A stretch of DNA of 64,000 bases from Flavobacteriales bacterium (GTDB lineage Bacteria; Bacteroidota; Bacteroidia; Flavobacteriales; UBA7430): NCBI GenBank assembly GCA_002692065.1, contig NZJX01000019.1, forward strand, positions 1 to 64,000, read 5' to 3'. Below, one piece after another: positions 51,555 to 61,830 of this stretch. The stretch's first letter is position 1. The number at the start of each line of letters is the position of its first letter. Position numbers and translations under genes: made by a program. Below the pieces are notes generated by a model, which did not search any database, was not told the DNA's origin, and saw nothing but the letters and a program-made list of their open reading frames with translations.

Positions 51555-54500
51555 TTAATAAGAAAAACTATTTGATAAATATAATAATACAGATTCTTGA
51601 TTTGTTTTTAATTGATATCCTTTGGAAGGAGTAAGGTCACCTATTCCATTAAAATTAAACTCGGGAAGATATGCAGAGCCAGAATAATCTTTAACGATAA
51701 TTAATGCATTATTATCTACTAATTCATTCATTACTAGATCTACAGGTGAGGGAGAAATTCTTAAATATCCAATTATATTCCAACCTTGATTCAATGAAAT
51801 AGGGTTGTTTTCAGGCACTAAATATTCACCATCAATCATAATTGTTAATGAACTATTTAATTTAATTTGATATCCACTACCAATATTAATATTTCCTATA
51901 CCATTGAAATTGAATTCAGGTAAATATGCATTACCTTCATAATCTTTAATTATAACTAAATTTTCTACAAAATCTGAAAATATGAAATCTAAACTAGTAT
52001 TAGAAGGATTCATGTAAGTAGAAAACATTGACCATCCTGCTGGAAAATTGATCTCTTGATTTACAGGAAAAATATTATCTGAAATAAAATCACTTATAAA
52101 TGTTATACCATTGGAAGTATAATATTCAGGACCAGATGTATAAATAGGGTTAACAATATATTCATTGCATAAAGAAGGATCCCAGACTAAAAAATTAAAT
52201 TCTTGACCATAAATTAATCCCTCAATTTCATCTGTTGAAGAATCATCTCCCATTACTGCTATCTGAATAGTTCCATCCTCAATTAATGAATATCCAGCGC
52301 ATTGATTTTCTCCATAATTATCAGTGTAAAATACACCAATTGAAGATCCTTCAGAAAAAGAATTTTCATTGTCACTTATAATTGAACCTTGAATAAATAT
52401 TGAATGATTTTGATCTGTTACAACTATATTCCAGGGAAAGTCACAATCATAATTACAAGAATCATTGTCAATATCAGCAAGTGGATTATAATTATTTGAA
52501 CTTGAATCTGTACAACCTAATATTGGACATCCAATTGTACTTGGATAAAGAGAACAATAGTCTTCATATGACATACATTCGGAACAAGCAAGACATGATG
52601 CAGTAATTGCAGCACAACATACTTGAGGACAATAATTACATGTTCCATTGTCAAAATTTGCATCAATATTAAAATTAATAGCTAAAGAATCTGTACAACC
52701 AAATATAGAGTCTACAGAATTTGCACAAAATTGAACCAAAAGATCCTCATTTTGTAGAGTAAAACCGTAATAAGAATCATTATTATTTTGAATAAAGTCA
52801 CAGTTTGAGTTCATTAGGGGTTGAATTAAAAATGAAGAATTTTCAGGGTCTGAATTAAATGTGTTAATGTTATTTACACATTGTATAAAATACTCATAAG
52901 ACCCATTCTCTAATTCAATTGAAAAATTGTTTGCAAAAGTAACTCCCCATCCTGAAAAATTATTAAAATCACCTGATATGTTAATTAAACCATTACAATT
53001 GATATCAGATACATCAAAAGTTACTTCATTTAATGATGAAGGTGGTATCATTTGCGAATAAGTTGTATAAGCCAATCTTGGATTTCTGTGAATATCAACA
53101 ATTCCAAACCATTCTTCACTAACAAATTCATCAAGAAAACCACCAGTAGACCAAGATGATAGTTCATCATGAATTGCCCAATCACCTCCATTATGTTTCC
53201 ACCATTCGTCATTCCATTCAAATACCATACCTCCAGTGCAATTTGAAAAACCACTTTCATTAATTGATGCATTATTATAAATTTCGTTAGTTAGGCTTTC
53301 AACAATTAATGATTGATATTCTTCATTAACTGAATCTCCTACTGTATGGAATGCATCAATTCCATATTCAGATAAATAAAATGGTTTGTTTGTTGAGTTA
53401 TTCCACTGTTCAAATAAACTTAAAAATGATTCTCCAACATATAAATTTAATCCATAGATATCAACATTATTTAATGTATTAAAGGTATTTTCGTCAGGAA
53501 TCCAACCACCCCATGTGGTCGATATTAGTCTTGTAGAATCATTATATTTAAGTTGAGATGTAAGATAATCTACTACACTTAGAGCTTCAGAAAAATTGGA
53601 AAAAATAGATGAGGAAAGATTAGTAAGATTCCACTCATTTCCAACTTCCCATCCAATAATTGCAGGATGTTGTTTTAACTCACATAATCTATCAAATGTA
53701 TTTTCAAGAGGTTCATCATAACCGAAATAAATAACAGAAATTACATAAATACCATGATTATAAAGAACATCTAAAGCGTATTCGTCAACAACTCCATATG
53801 TTCTTACGATATTTATTCCAGCAGCTTGCATTAAAGGTGCATCTTGATCAACAAATTGGGAAAAATAAGAAGGATTTCCGTTATCTAACCCAGGACCACC
53901 TCCTATAGGAGTTGGTGACCAGCAAACACCTTTCATGTGAAAAGCTTCATTTCCAATTATTATTTTATTATTTTCAATTCTAACTGATTCTTCCCTACCT
54001 GGTGAACTAAAACAACTTGATTGTAAAAGATTTTCAAATGAACAAGAGCCATCATTAAGTACTGCCAAAGGATTATAATTTGAAGCATATGAATTTGTAC
54101 ATCCAGATAGGACTGATTCAGAATTACAAAATTCTACTTCTATATTATTATTTGATACTGAAAATCCAAAATTACCAAAGTTATCATTTGGATTAAAATC
54201 ACAAGTAGAAAGAACTTCAGAATTAATAACAGTTGAATTGTTCCAAACATTATTCCAGAAATTTGGAATACTGGTATCAATACATAAATACACAAATTGA
54301 TAGTCGCCAGGTTGCAAATTAATTAAATAATTATTATCAGGGTGGGCACCCCATCCACTCCAGTTATCAAATTCTCCTGAAATATTAATTTGCCCTTCAC
54401 ATTCAATATCATCTACTAAAAAGTTAACTGAATATAATTCATCAATACCAAGAATACAATTACTGGGATTTAATACAATATTATTATTAACTATAAAACC

Positions 54501-54833
54501 AAAATTGGTAAAACTATCATCAGGATTAAAATCACATGATGATCCTTGCTCTGGTTCATAAATAATTGAATTACTCCAAGGATCATTAAACCAATTAGAG
54601 TTAGAAGTATTAATACACAAAACTTGATATTCATAACTACCACTATTTAGTTCAATAGTATGATTATTATTAGGATTAGCTCCCCATCCGCTCCAATTAT
54701 CAAATGAGCCTGTAATATTAATTTGGCCGTTACAATCAATATCATCCACTAAAAATTCAACCTGAAAAACTTCATTATTATTTTGACTAAATAAGAAATT
54801 ATTTATAAAAAAAAGAAATAAAATTATTCTCAT
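51555..54833 (-). CDS. Modular secreted clan GH-A hydrolase with three FDNWSGWG-type beta-sandwich repeats, GCTD..NYNP repeats and two C-terminal repeats
   Basis: Clan-A core FHMKGVCWSPTPIGGGPG..GWEVGNEWN..PFYLSEYGIDAF; repeated CNGQINITGSFDNWSGWGA; GCTNSYASNYNPLAVLNDGSC; repeated KDYxGxAYLPEFNFNGIG. Confidence 0.8.
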   Translation of the reverse strand: MRIILFLFFINNFLFSQNNNEVFQVEFLVDDIDCNGQINITGSFDNWSGWGANPNNNHTIELNSGSYEYQVLCINTSNSNWFNDPWSNSIIYEPEQGSSCDFNPDDSFTNFGFIVNNNIVLNPSNCILGIDELYSVNFLVDDIECEGQINISGEFDNWSGWGAHPDNNYLINLQPGDYQFVYLCIDTSIPNFWNNVWNNSTVINSEVLSTCDFNPNDNFGNFGFSVSNNNIEVEFCNSESVLSGCTNSYASNYNPLAVLNDGSCSFENLLQSSCFSSPGREESVRIENNKIIIGNEAFHMKGVCWSPTPIGGGPGLDNGNPSYFSQFVDQDAPLMQAAGINIVRTYGVVDEYALDVLYNHGIYVISVIYFGYDEPLENTFDRLCELKQHPAIIGWEVGNEWNLTNLSSSIFSNFSEALSVVDYLTSQLKYNDSTRLISTTWGGWIPDENTFNTLNNVDIYGLNLYVGESFLSLFEQWNNSTNKPFYLSEYGIDAFHTVGDSVNEEYQSLIVESLTNEIYNNASINESGFSNCTGGMVFEWNDEWWKHNGGDWAIHDELSSWSTGGFLDEFVSEEWFGIVDIHRNPRLAYTTYSQMIPPSSLNEVTFDVSDINCNGLINISGDFNNFSGWGVTFANNFSIELENGSYEYFIQCVNNINTFNSDPENSSFLIQPLMNSNCDFIQNNNDSYYGFTLQNEDLLVQFCANSVDSIFGCTDSLAINFNIDANFDNGTCNYCPQVCCAAITASCLACSECMSYEDYCSLYPSTIGCPILGCTDSSSNNYNPLADIDNDSCNYDCDFPWNIVVTDQNHSIFIQGSIISDNENSFSEGSSIGVFYTDNYGENQCAGYSLIEDGTIQIAVMGDDSSTDEIEGLIYGQEFNFLVWDPSLCNEYIVNPIYTSGPEYYTSNGITFISDFISDNIFPVNQEINFPAGWSMFSTYMNPSNTSLDFIFSDFVENLVIIKDYEGNAYLPEFNFNGIGNINIGSGYQIKLNSSLTIMIDGEYLVPENNPISLNQGWNIIGYLRISPSPVDLVMNELVDNNALIIVKDYSGSAYLPEFNFNGIGDLTPSKGYQLKTNQESVLLYLSNSFSY

Positions 54834-54878
54834 TATTTAAAATTTTTAAATTAATATAAATGTAAGAATATAAATTGA

Positions 54879-55580
54879 CTAATTATAAAACATCATTATA
54901 ATCATTAAGATCATAATAATATTTTCAAAAATAGTAACTTTTGACATAGGTAAATCAAAAAAAGATCCCATACATGCACATTTAATTTTTTCATTTTTCA
55001 AAACACTATTTAATACACCAATAGAGGATGCAAACAAAAAAATTAATGCAAACAAATTTCTCTCAAATTCAATAAAATTGTATAAAAATAAAATCCCTAA
55101 TAAAAATTCTATAAATGGATAAATATATCCCCAAACATATATTTTTTTTGATATTATATCGTACTTATTAAACATTTTACTGAAAGACTTTAAATCATAT
55201 ATTTTAAGGAGAGAAAATAAAATAAAAAAAAATGAGATGAATTCGCGGATAAAAATTTTGGATTTGAAACTTTCAAATCTTATTTGAAATATTAAAGTCA
55301 AAAAAAATATTAAGGTAAATAAAATTATTAGAGGTTTATATATTCCAATTAGATTGAATATTTTTTGATATTTTTTTTGTTTCAATAATTTATAATTACC
55401 TATATCGATAAGATAATTGTTTAAAAAATCTAAATCTATATCATTATCGTGATAAATATGAATCTCGGATTTATTAAATAATTTAACTTTAGATATATTA
55501 TTTAAATCTAAAAGTTCACTAGTTATTTTTTCTACGCAGCTAGAACAAGAAACTCCTAAGATATTATATTTAGATATCAT
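54879..55580 (-). CDS. HMA-domain / MauE-DoxX-like redox membrane protein
   Basis: N-terminal YNILGVSCSSCVEKITSELL (CxxC metal-binding), then 4-5 TM helices and KCACMGSFFDLPMSKVTIFEN. Confidence 0.75.
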   Translation of the reverse strand: MISKYNILGVSCSSCVEKITSELLDLNNISKVKLFNKSEIHIYHDNDIDLDFLNNYLIDIGNYKLLKQKKYQKIFNLIGIYKPLIILFTLIFFLTLIFQIRFESFKSKIFIREFISFFFILFSLLKIYDLKSFSKMFNKYDIISKKIYVWGYIYPFIEFLLGILFLYNFIEFERNLFALIFLFASSIGVLNSVLKNEKIKCACMGSFFDLPMSKVTIFENIIMILMIIMMFYN

Positions 55581-55608
55581 TAAAATTCAATTCAAAAAAC
55601 ATTAATTA

Positions 55609-56754
55609 CTATTTTCTGGTAATTTTTTCAACTGTTCCATCATTATAAATATATATTTTAATTGGAACATTTGAATCTTCACTAACTATTCTTCCTAATG
55701 GATCAATTATTTTAACTAAAATTCTTTTTGATGTTTTTTGTAAATTATTAATTTCAAGATTACAATCATCTCCATCATAATTATTATTTACACAGTTAAG
55801 GTTAATTAAATTGAATCCATCAAGATTAGAATAATCATAGCAATAATTATCTGCTTTTGAATTGAAAACTTGACAGGTAACATTATTTTGAGGATTATAC
55901 ATATATCTATTTTCATCACAATCACCATCTCCAATCCATCCTGAAGGAGCACAATATCCATTGCAATCTTCAACAAGATTAACATTACCCTCAGAAGGGT
56001 TATTATTAATAAATATTGATAAACTATAATCCTCACAAGAACAATTTTCATAATAACAAGAACCATCATCAGAACCAGCTAAAGGATTGTAATTACAAGC
56101 TAATCCGTCAGTGCATCCAGGAAGGTCACAGTCACCATTATCAAAATTACTTGATATACAAAATAAATCAACAGTGTTAAATCCATCTAAATTTTCTAAA
56201 TCATTACAATAATTTTGACCAAAAGAATTATTTAATTGACAGTATGTATCAGTATTAGGATTATACATATAATCATTATTGTCGCAAAATCCATCTCCAA
56301 GCCACCAATTTGGTACACATGCACCATTACAATCATATATTAATGTTTGTGTGTTATCAGGAAATAAATCACTACATGATTGGGTTATAATAACTGAATC
56401 TTGAACTGTAACACTTCCAATCATACCAGAAGCTGCATGACCATATATAGAACAATCGTAATTAAAATTTCCAATTAAATTGAAAATAACAGAACCAATG
56501 GTATCATTATTGGTTGAGGTTAAAGACTGAGAGGAAATTTCAACCGGATTATTAAAAGATAATCCAGTCATGGTATTTATATTGAAATTAACATCATGAT
56601 ATCCACCGTCATTTAACCAAGTAACAGTATCTCCAGGGTTAATTGTTAATGAGGGTGGAGAGAAATACATCATACCTGCGTTAATAAAATAGTTAGTCTG
56701 CGCATTTATAACAGAGAAAGACATCGAGAAAATTATACATATTATTTTTTTCAT
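55609..56754 (-). CDS. Secreted cupredoxin-domain protein with Cys-rich LNR-like repeats and T9SS C-terminal signal
   Basis: NAGMMYFSPPSLTINPGDTVTWLNDGGYHDVNF..YDCSIYGHAASGMIG; two NWWLGDGFCDNNDYMYNP/GWIGDGDCDENRYMYNP blocks; C-terminal KRILVKIIDPLGRIVSEDSNVPIKIYIYNDGTVEKI. Confidence 0.8.
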   Translation of the reverse strand: MKKIICIIFSMSFSVINAQTNYFINAGMMYFSPPSLTINPGDTVTWLNDGGYHDVNFNINTMTGLSFNNPVEISSQSLTSTNNDTIGSVIFNLIGNFNYDCSIYGHAASGMIGSVTVQDSVIITQSCSDLFPDNTQTLIYDCNGACVPNWWLGDGFCDNNDYMYNPNTDTYCQLNNSFGQNYCNDLENLDGFNTVDLFCISSNFDNGDCDLPGCTDGLACNYNPLAGSDDGSCYYENCSCEDYSLSIFINNNPSEGNVNLVEDCNGYCAPSGWIGDGDCDENRYMYNPQNNVTCQVFNSKADNYCYDYSNLDGFNLINLNCVNNNYDGDDCNLEINNLQKTSKRILVKIIDPLGRIVSEDSNVPIKIYIYNDGTVEKITRK

Positions 56755-56804
56755 GATTTTATTTTTAAACCAAATTTAAAAAGATATTGATTTAAAAAAA
56801 AAAA

Positions 56805-57737
56805 TTAATTACTTAAATGTAATATTTTTAAAGAATCAAAATCAAGGAACACATTTTCATTATTTTTTAATGGAACTTTATTGTAGAAATACCATATGTT
56901 TTGATTAAATAACGAAGTTATTAAATATTCTTTTCCATAAAAAACTGAATTTAAAATTGAAACTTTATAGTCAGATTTTGAAACTTTAACTATATCTTCT
57001 GGTCTTATATATTTGTTTTTATCAATTTTATTTAGACGTCCAGAAATTGAAGCAACATAAAAACTTTTAGGATTAAAATAAATATTTTTTGGAGAATCAA
57101 ATTGCTCGACTTGTCCATCTTTTAAAATTAAAATTTTATTGGAAATACTTAATGCGTCTGAAATATCGTGTGTGACAAGTATAGTTGTTAAATTTAAGTT
57201 TTTAATTATTAAATGAATATCATTAATTAATTTTAATTTAAAAAAATGATCTAAATTACTAAAGGGTTCATCTAATAAAAGGAGATTAGGTTCTCTAATC
57301 AAGGATGTAGCAATTGAGGCTCTTTGTAATTCACCACCTGATACTTGATGAGAAAATTTATTATCAATCTTGCTTAAGTTTGTAATCTTAATAATCTTCT
57401 CATAATTAGATAAATATTTTTTAGATAAGTTTAAAATTATATTGTCTTTAAGAGAGAGGTGCGGAAATATGGGTGAATTTTGGAAAACAAATCCAATATC
57501 TCTTTTATTAGGTTTAATAAAAGTTTTACTATCTGTTAAAATTTTATTATTTAATTTGATAAATCCCTTTTTAATACTTTGAAAACCTCCAATACATTTG
57601 AGTAAAGAAGTTTTTCCAGAACCGCTTTCACCAACCACAGAAATTATATCTCCTTTACTAGCTTTAAATGAAATAGCCTCTAAAATATTTTCAAAAGAAA
57701 TATTTTCAACAATTAAATAAGAATTATCTATCATCAC
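56805..57737 (-). CDS. fbpC: Iron(III) ABC transporter ATP-binding protein
   Basis: Walker A VVGESGSGKTSLLKCIGG, VSGGELQRASIATSLIREPNLLLLDEPFSNLD. Confidence 0.9.
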   Translation of the reverse strand: MMIDNSYLIVENISFENILEAISFKASKGDIISVVGESGSGKTSLLKCIGGFQSIKKGFIKLNNKILTDSKTFIKPNKRDIGFVFQNSPIFPHLSLKDNIILNLSKKYLSNYEKIIKITNLSKIDNKFSHQVSGGELQRASIATSLIREPNLLLLDEPFSNLDHFFKLKLINDIHLIIKNLNLTTILVTHDISDALSISNKILILKDGQVEQFDSPKNIYFNPKSFYVASISGRLNKIDKNKYIRPEDIVKVSKSDYKVSILNSVFYGKEYLITSLFNQNIWYFYNKVPLKNNENVFLDFDSLKILHLSN

Positions 57738-59283
57738 TATAAAATTTTAAAAATACTAGCAAAAATGATGAAATAAAAACAATTAATAATGAATAAATTG
57801 ATGATTCACTCAACATCTCATCAGATGCTAATTCATAAGTAGAAGATGCTAAGGTATCAAAATTAAAAGGTCTTAAAATTAAAGTAATTGGTAATTCTTT
57901 TAAAATATCAATAAATACAAGAATAAAAGCAATAAAAACTGACTTATTAGTTAGTGGAAAATATACTTTTTTCAGAGAAGAAAATTTTGATAACTTAAGT
58001 AAATTTGATAAGTCTTTATAATCATCTGGTACTTTATCATAACTTGATTTAATAGGAGATTTTGCAACAGCTAAAAATCTAAAACAATAAGCATAGGTTA
58101 ATACTGAAAATGATGTTAAAATAGAAAATTTAGAAATTAAAATCATAAATGATAAACCAATAACAGCTCCAGGAATTGTATATCCAATAGACATTATTTT
58201 TTCTATAAACTTAGATAAATAAATACTATTAAATTTATTAAGAAAAATAAATATTAATGTAATAAAAACACAAATAGTAGCTGAAATAGACGAAAGGCAT
58301 ATTGAATTTAAGGTGACAAAAAATAAATGATTTAGTTCGGTTATAGTATTAATAGCATTAAAAATTAAATATGATACAGGTAAAATGAATCCAAAAAAAA
58401 TTGGAATTGAAATAAATAGAAATGGGAAAAATTTACTATTTAATTTTTTAAGTCTATTATGTGAATTATTTTGGCTAAAAAAATAAAATCTTGATTTATT
58501 ATATATTCTGTTTTCTATCAATGATAAAAATAAAATAATAGTTAATAAAAATAAAGATAATATTACAGCAGATTTTTCACTTCCCATGGAAAACCATAAT
58601 CTAAATATTCCTGATGTAAAAGTATTAACTCCAAAATATACAACTGCACCATAATCATTCAAAACTTCCATAATAATCAAAAATGAACCTAATAAAAGTG
58701 CAGGTCTTGAAAGTGGTAATAATAATTTATAAAAAAAATAAAAATCAGACATTCCAAGATTTTCTGCTTTATTGCTATAAGTACTCCCAATCATACTAAA
58801 AGCTATTCTAGTTGAAGCATATAAATATGGATATAATGATAATGCTAAAATAATTCCTAACACTTCGATTTGTAGATAATCATTATTTATAATATAACTG
58901 AAATCTTTGAGATACTTCCTAAAAAAAAATTGTATTGGACCAGTAAAACTTAAAATATCACCATATGTATAAGCCATAATATATGTTGGAATAGATAAAG
59001 GTAAGTATAATAAAATATCTAATAAATTTCTAAATTTAAACTTATGTGTACTTATTATCCATGAAGGTATAATTGAAAAAAAAATTGAAAAAAATAATGT
59101 TAGAAAAATTAAATAAATAGTATTGAAAGAATAATCATATAAATGAATTTCTAATAAGTATGATAGCTCTTTAGAAATGAAATCAATAGAGTTAAATAAT
59201 AAAAATATTATTGGGGATAATAAAAATATTAAAATCAATAGAGAAATTATAATATGTAAAATATTTAACCTTAAAAATTTCAT
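57724..59283 (-). CDS. fbpB: Iron(III) ABC transporter permease (fused, FbpB-type)
   Basis: ~12 TM; YNKAENLGMSDFYFFYKLLLPLSRPALLLGSFLIIMEVLNDYGAVVYFGV. Confidence 0.88.
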   Translation of the reverse strand: MKFLRLNILHIIISLLILIFLLSPIIFLLFNSIDFISKELSYLLEIHLYDYSFNTIYLIFLTLFFSIFFSIIPSWIISTHKFKFRNLLDILLYLPLSIPTYIMAYTYGDILSFTGPIQFFFRKYLKDFSYIINNDYLQIEVLGIILALSLYPYLYASTRIAFSMIGSTYSNKAENLGMSDFYFFYKLLLPLSRPALLLGSFLIIMEVLNDYGAVVYFGVNTFTSGIFRLWFSMGSEKSAVILSLFLLTIILFLSLIENRIYNKSRFYFFSQNNSHNRLKKLNSKFFPFLFISIPIFFGFILPVSYLIFNAINTITELNHLFFVTLNSICLSSISATICVFITLIFIFLNKFNSIYLSKFIEKIMSIGYTIPGAVIGLSFMILISKFSILTSFSVLTYAYCFRFLAVAKSPIKSSYDKVPDDYKDLSNLLKLSKFSSLKKVYFPLTNKSVFIAFILVFIDILKELPITLILRPFNFDTLASSTYELASDEMLSESSIYSLLIVFISSFLLVFLKFYSDDR

Positions 59284-59286
59284 GAG

Positions 59287-60315
59287 TTATTTCCATCCTG
59301 ATTTATCAAAAATTTTAATAGCTTCATCTCTATAAACTCCAAGTAAATTTAGATCAATTGAATCAATTAAAAATGTCCCCCAATTTTGCATTAAATTATT
59401 AAATTGAATATCATTATTTACAGGAAATTCATAAGAGGAATTACAATATAATTTTTGGGCATCACCGCTAATTAAATAATTTAATAGTTTTAGTGCATTA
59501 TCATAATTTGGTGAATTTTTAAGTATTCCTGCCCCAGATATATTTACATGAACTCCACTATCATTATTTTGATTTGGAAAAAAAATATCAACAGATTTTC
59601 CAGCATTAACTTCTTCTTCTTTATCAGAATTTAATAATAATCCTAGATAATAAGTATTTATTAAAGCTAAGTCTCCTTCACCTGCATAAATTGCTTTAAC
59701 TTGGTCTCTATCGTTTCCTTTTGGAGACCTTGCGAAGTTATTAACCACTCCTCTAGCCCACAATAAAGAATTCTCAATCCCTTTATGAGCAATCACCGAT
59801 GATAGAAAAGCTTGATTATAACTATTTGAGGATGACCTAATTAATAATCTATTTTTCCATTTTGATGAGCTTAAATCTTCATATGTTGATAATTCATCTC
59901 GTGATACTCTATCTTTACTAAAAACTATAACTCTTGCTCTGTAAGTTAATGGAATCCAACAAGAATCTTTATCTAGTAAAACATCCTTAAGTTTAAAATT
60001 AAAATCTGAATAGTTTAATTTTTTTAGTAAATTTTGTTTTTTTGCTTTATATAGTTTGCCGGCATCAACAGAAATAAAAATATCAGCTGGACAATTTTTT
60101 GCTTCATTTTTAATTCTTTCGATTAGTTCATCTGCATTTGATTTCACAACATTAACTTTAATTCCTGTTAAATTTGTAAAATTTTCAAATTGTTTTTTGT
60201 CAACTGAATAATGTCTTTGAGTATATAAATTTACTTCTTGAACCTTTTTTTTTGAATTTATGCAAGAAGAAAATAATATTGATATAAAAATTATATGATA
60301 ATAAAATATTTTCAT
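59287..60315 (-). CDS. fbpA: Iron(III) ABC transporter substrate-binding lipoprotein (FbpA/FutA-like)
   Basis: EVNLYTQRHYSVDKKQFENFTNLTGIKVNVV, ADIFISVDAGKL, GEGDLALINTYYLGLL (Tyr-Tyr iron ligands). Confidence 0.9.
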   Translation of the reverse strand: MKIFYYHIIFISILFSSCINSKKKVQEVNLYTQRHYSVDKKQFENFTNLTGIKVNVVKSNADELIERIKNEAKNCPADIFISVDAGKLYKAKKQNLLKKLNYSDFNFKLKDVLLDKDSCWIPLTYRARVIVFSKDRVSRDELSTYEDLSSSKWKNRLLIRSSSNSYNQAFLSSVIAHKGIENSLLWARGVVNNFARSPKGNDRDQVKAIYAGEGDLALINTYYLGLLLNSDKEEEVNAGKSVDIFFPNQNNDSGVHVNISGAGILKNSPNYDNALKLLNYLISGDAQKLYCNSSYEFPVNNDIQFNNLMQNWGTFLIDSIDLNLLGVYRDEAIKIFDKSGWK

Positions 60316-60316
60316 T

Positions 60317-61366
60317 TTACTTTAGTTTAATATTAATAGTAAATTTTTTTAACTTTCTTTTGATTAAACATTGTATTGTATCACCAGGATCAAACTGACA
60401 AATTTTTTCTTGTAATTCACTTACAGAATTAATATTAATATTATTTATTGCTAATATTACATCTAAATCTTTAATTCCGGATTCAATAGCAGAACCATTT
60501 TCAATTACTTTAGATATTAGGACGCCCTTATTATTGTCAAGATCGTATTTTTCTGAAATAAAATTATTTATATCTTGTACTTGGACACCAATAAAAGCTC
60601 GTCTAACATATCCAAATTCTTTCAAATCTTCAACTACATTATAAACTAAATTGCTTGGAATAGAAAAACCATAACCGGTATAACTTCCTGTATTAGACTG
60701 GATAGCAGTATTCAATCCAATTAATTCACCCTCTAAATTAACTAATGCTCCACCTGAATTACCAGGATTTATAACTGCATCAGTTTGAATAAACGATTCA
60801 ACTGCCCTTGGGTTGTGGAGAATATTTATATTTCTTGATTTTGCACTAACAATACCAGCAGTAACAGTAGAATTTAAATTATATGGATTACCAACAGCAA
60901 GTACCCATTCACCAACTTTAACTTTATCAGAGTTATAAAATTCTATTGCATCTAAATTATTTGAATTAATTTTCAATAAAGCAATGTCAGTATTCTCATC
61001 ACCAGCAATATATTCTGCTTCATATTTATCTTTATTATTCAAGGTAACAAAAATTTGTTTTGAATCACTCACAACATGAAAATTAGTAACAATATAACCA
61101 TCATTTGAAACTATTACACCAGAACCAGAAGACATTTGTTCTCTTGGATCATTAAAATATAAATTTCCAAAAAAAGGATCATAATATCTGTATAAATTTT
61201 CTTTAATTTCGACTGATTCTATGTGAACTACAGATGACAGACTTTTTTCTGAAGCTTGGACAAAATTTGGCAAAACCTGAGAATTAATTTCATAGAAAAC
61301 AAATAATATTAAGAATGTAATTATATATAATTTTTTCATTTTTTTTATAAAATTAATTAATAACAA
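60317..61366 (-). CDS. S1C trypsin-like serine protease with one PDZ domain (HtrA/DegS-like)
   Basis: TNFHVVSD, NTDIALLKI, INPGNSGGALVNLEGELIGLNTAI, PDZ AFIGVQVQDI..GVLISKVIENGSAIESGI. Confidence 0.92.
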   Translation of the reverse strand: MLLINFIKKMKKLYIITFLILFVFYEINSQVLPNFVQASEKSLSSVVHIESVEIKENLYRYYDPFFGNLYFNDPREQMSSGSGVIVSNDGYIVTNFHVVSDSKQIFVTLNNKDKYEAEYIAGDENTDIALLKINSNNLDAIEFYNSDKVKVGEWVLAVGNPYNLNSTVTAGIVSAKSRNINILHNPRAVESFIQTDAVINPGNSGGALVNLEGELIGLNTAIQSNTGSYTGYGFSIPSNLVYNVVEDLKEFGYVRRAFIGVQVQDINNFISEKYDLDNNKGVLISKVIENGSAIESGIKDLDVILAINNININSVSELQEKICQFDPGDTIQCLIKRKLKKFTINIKLK

Positions 61367-61830
61367 TAACCTATTTTTTCAGATAATTTAACTTTACTTT
61401 TAACAAAAGATCCTTTACCAAAAGCAACTAAAACTCCTTGGGAATTATATGCAAAAGATTCTGAATGAAAGATATTCTTAGTGTTGGATATAACGTTTCC
61501 AATTGCTCTAATATTGCCTTGACTTACAGGTTTAATTATTGAAATATTAAAATTTAAAGTTAACAGAAAAAAATCTTCCGACAATGAATGAGATGAAAAA
61601 AAAGCTGCGTCATCTAATAACTTAAAGTATACAAAACCATGAATGGCATTTAAAGAGTGAAAAAAAATTTTATTGGTAGGGGAAGTTATTACAGATTTTT
61701 TATTTGAAATTTTAATTTTTGTATTATGAAAAATATGTTTATTTAAATTCGCATTTAAATACATATTTTCTAATTTAGAGTAATGATCGTTCATAAACTT
61801 TGATTTAAGAAAACCAACTATGTTTTCCAA
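61357..61830 (-). CDS. PaaI-like hotdog thioesterase
   Basis: NAIHGFVYFKLLDDAAFFSSHSL...FNISIIKPVSQGNIRAIGNVI. Confidence 0.65.
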   Translation of the reverse strand: MENIVGFLKSKFMNDHYSKLENMYLNANLNKHIFHNTKIKISNKKSVITSPTNKIFFHSLNAIHGFVYFKLLDDAAFFSSHSLSEDFFLLTLNFNISIIKPVSQGNIRAIGNVISNTKNIFHSESFAYNSQGVLVAFGKGSFVKSKVKLSEKIGYCY

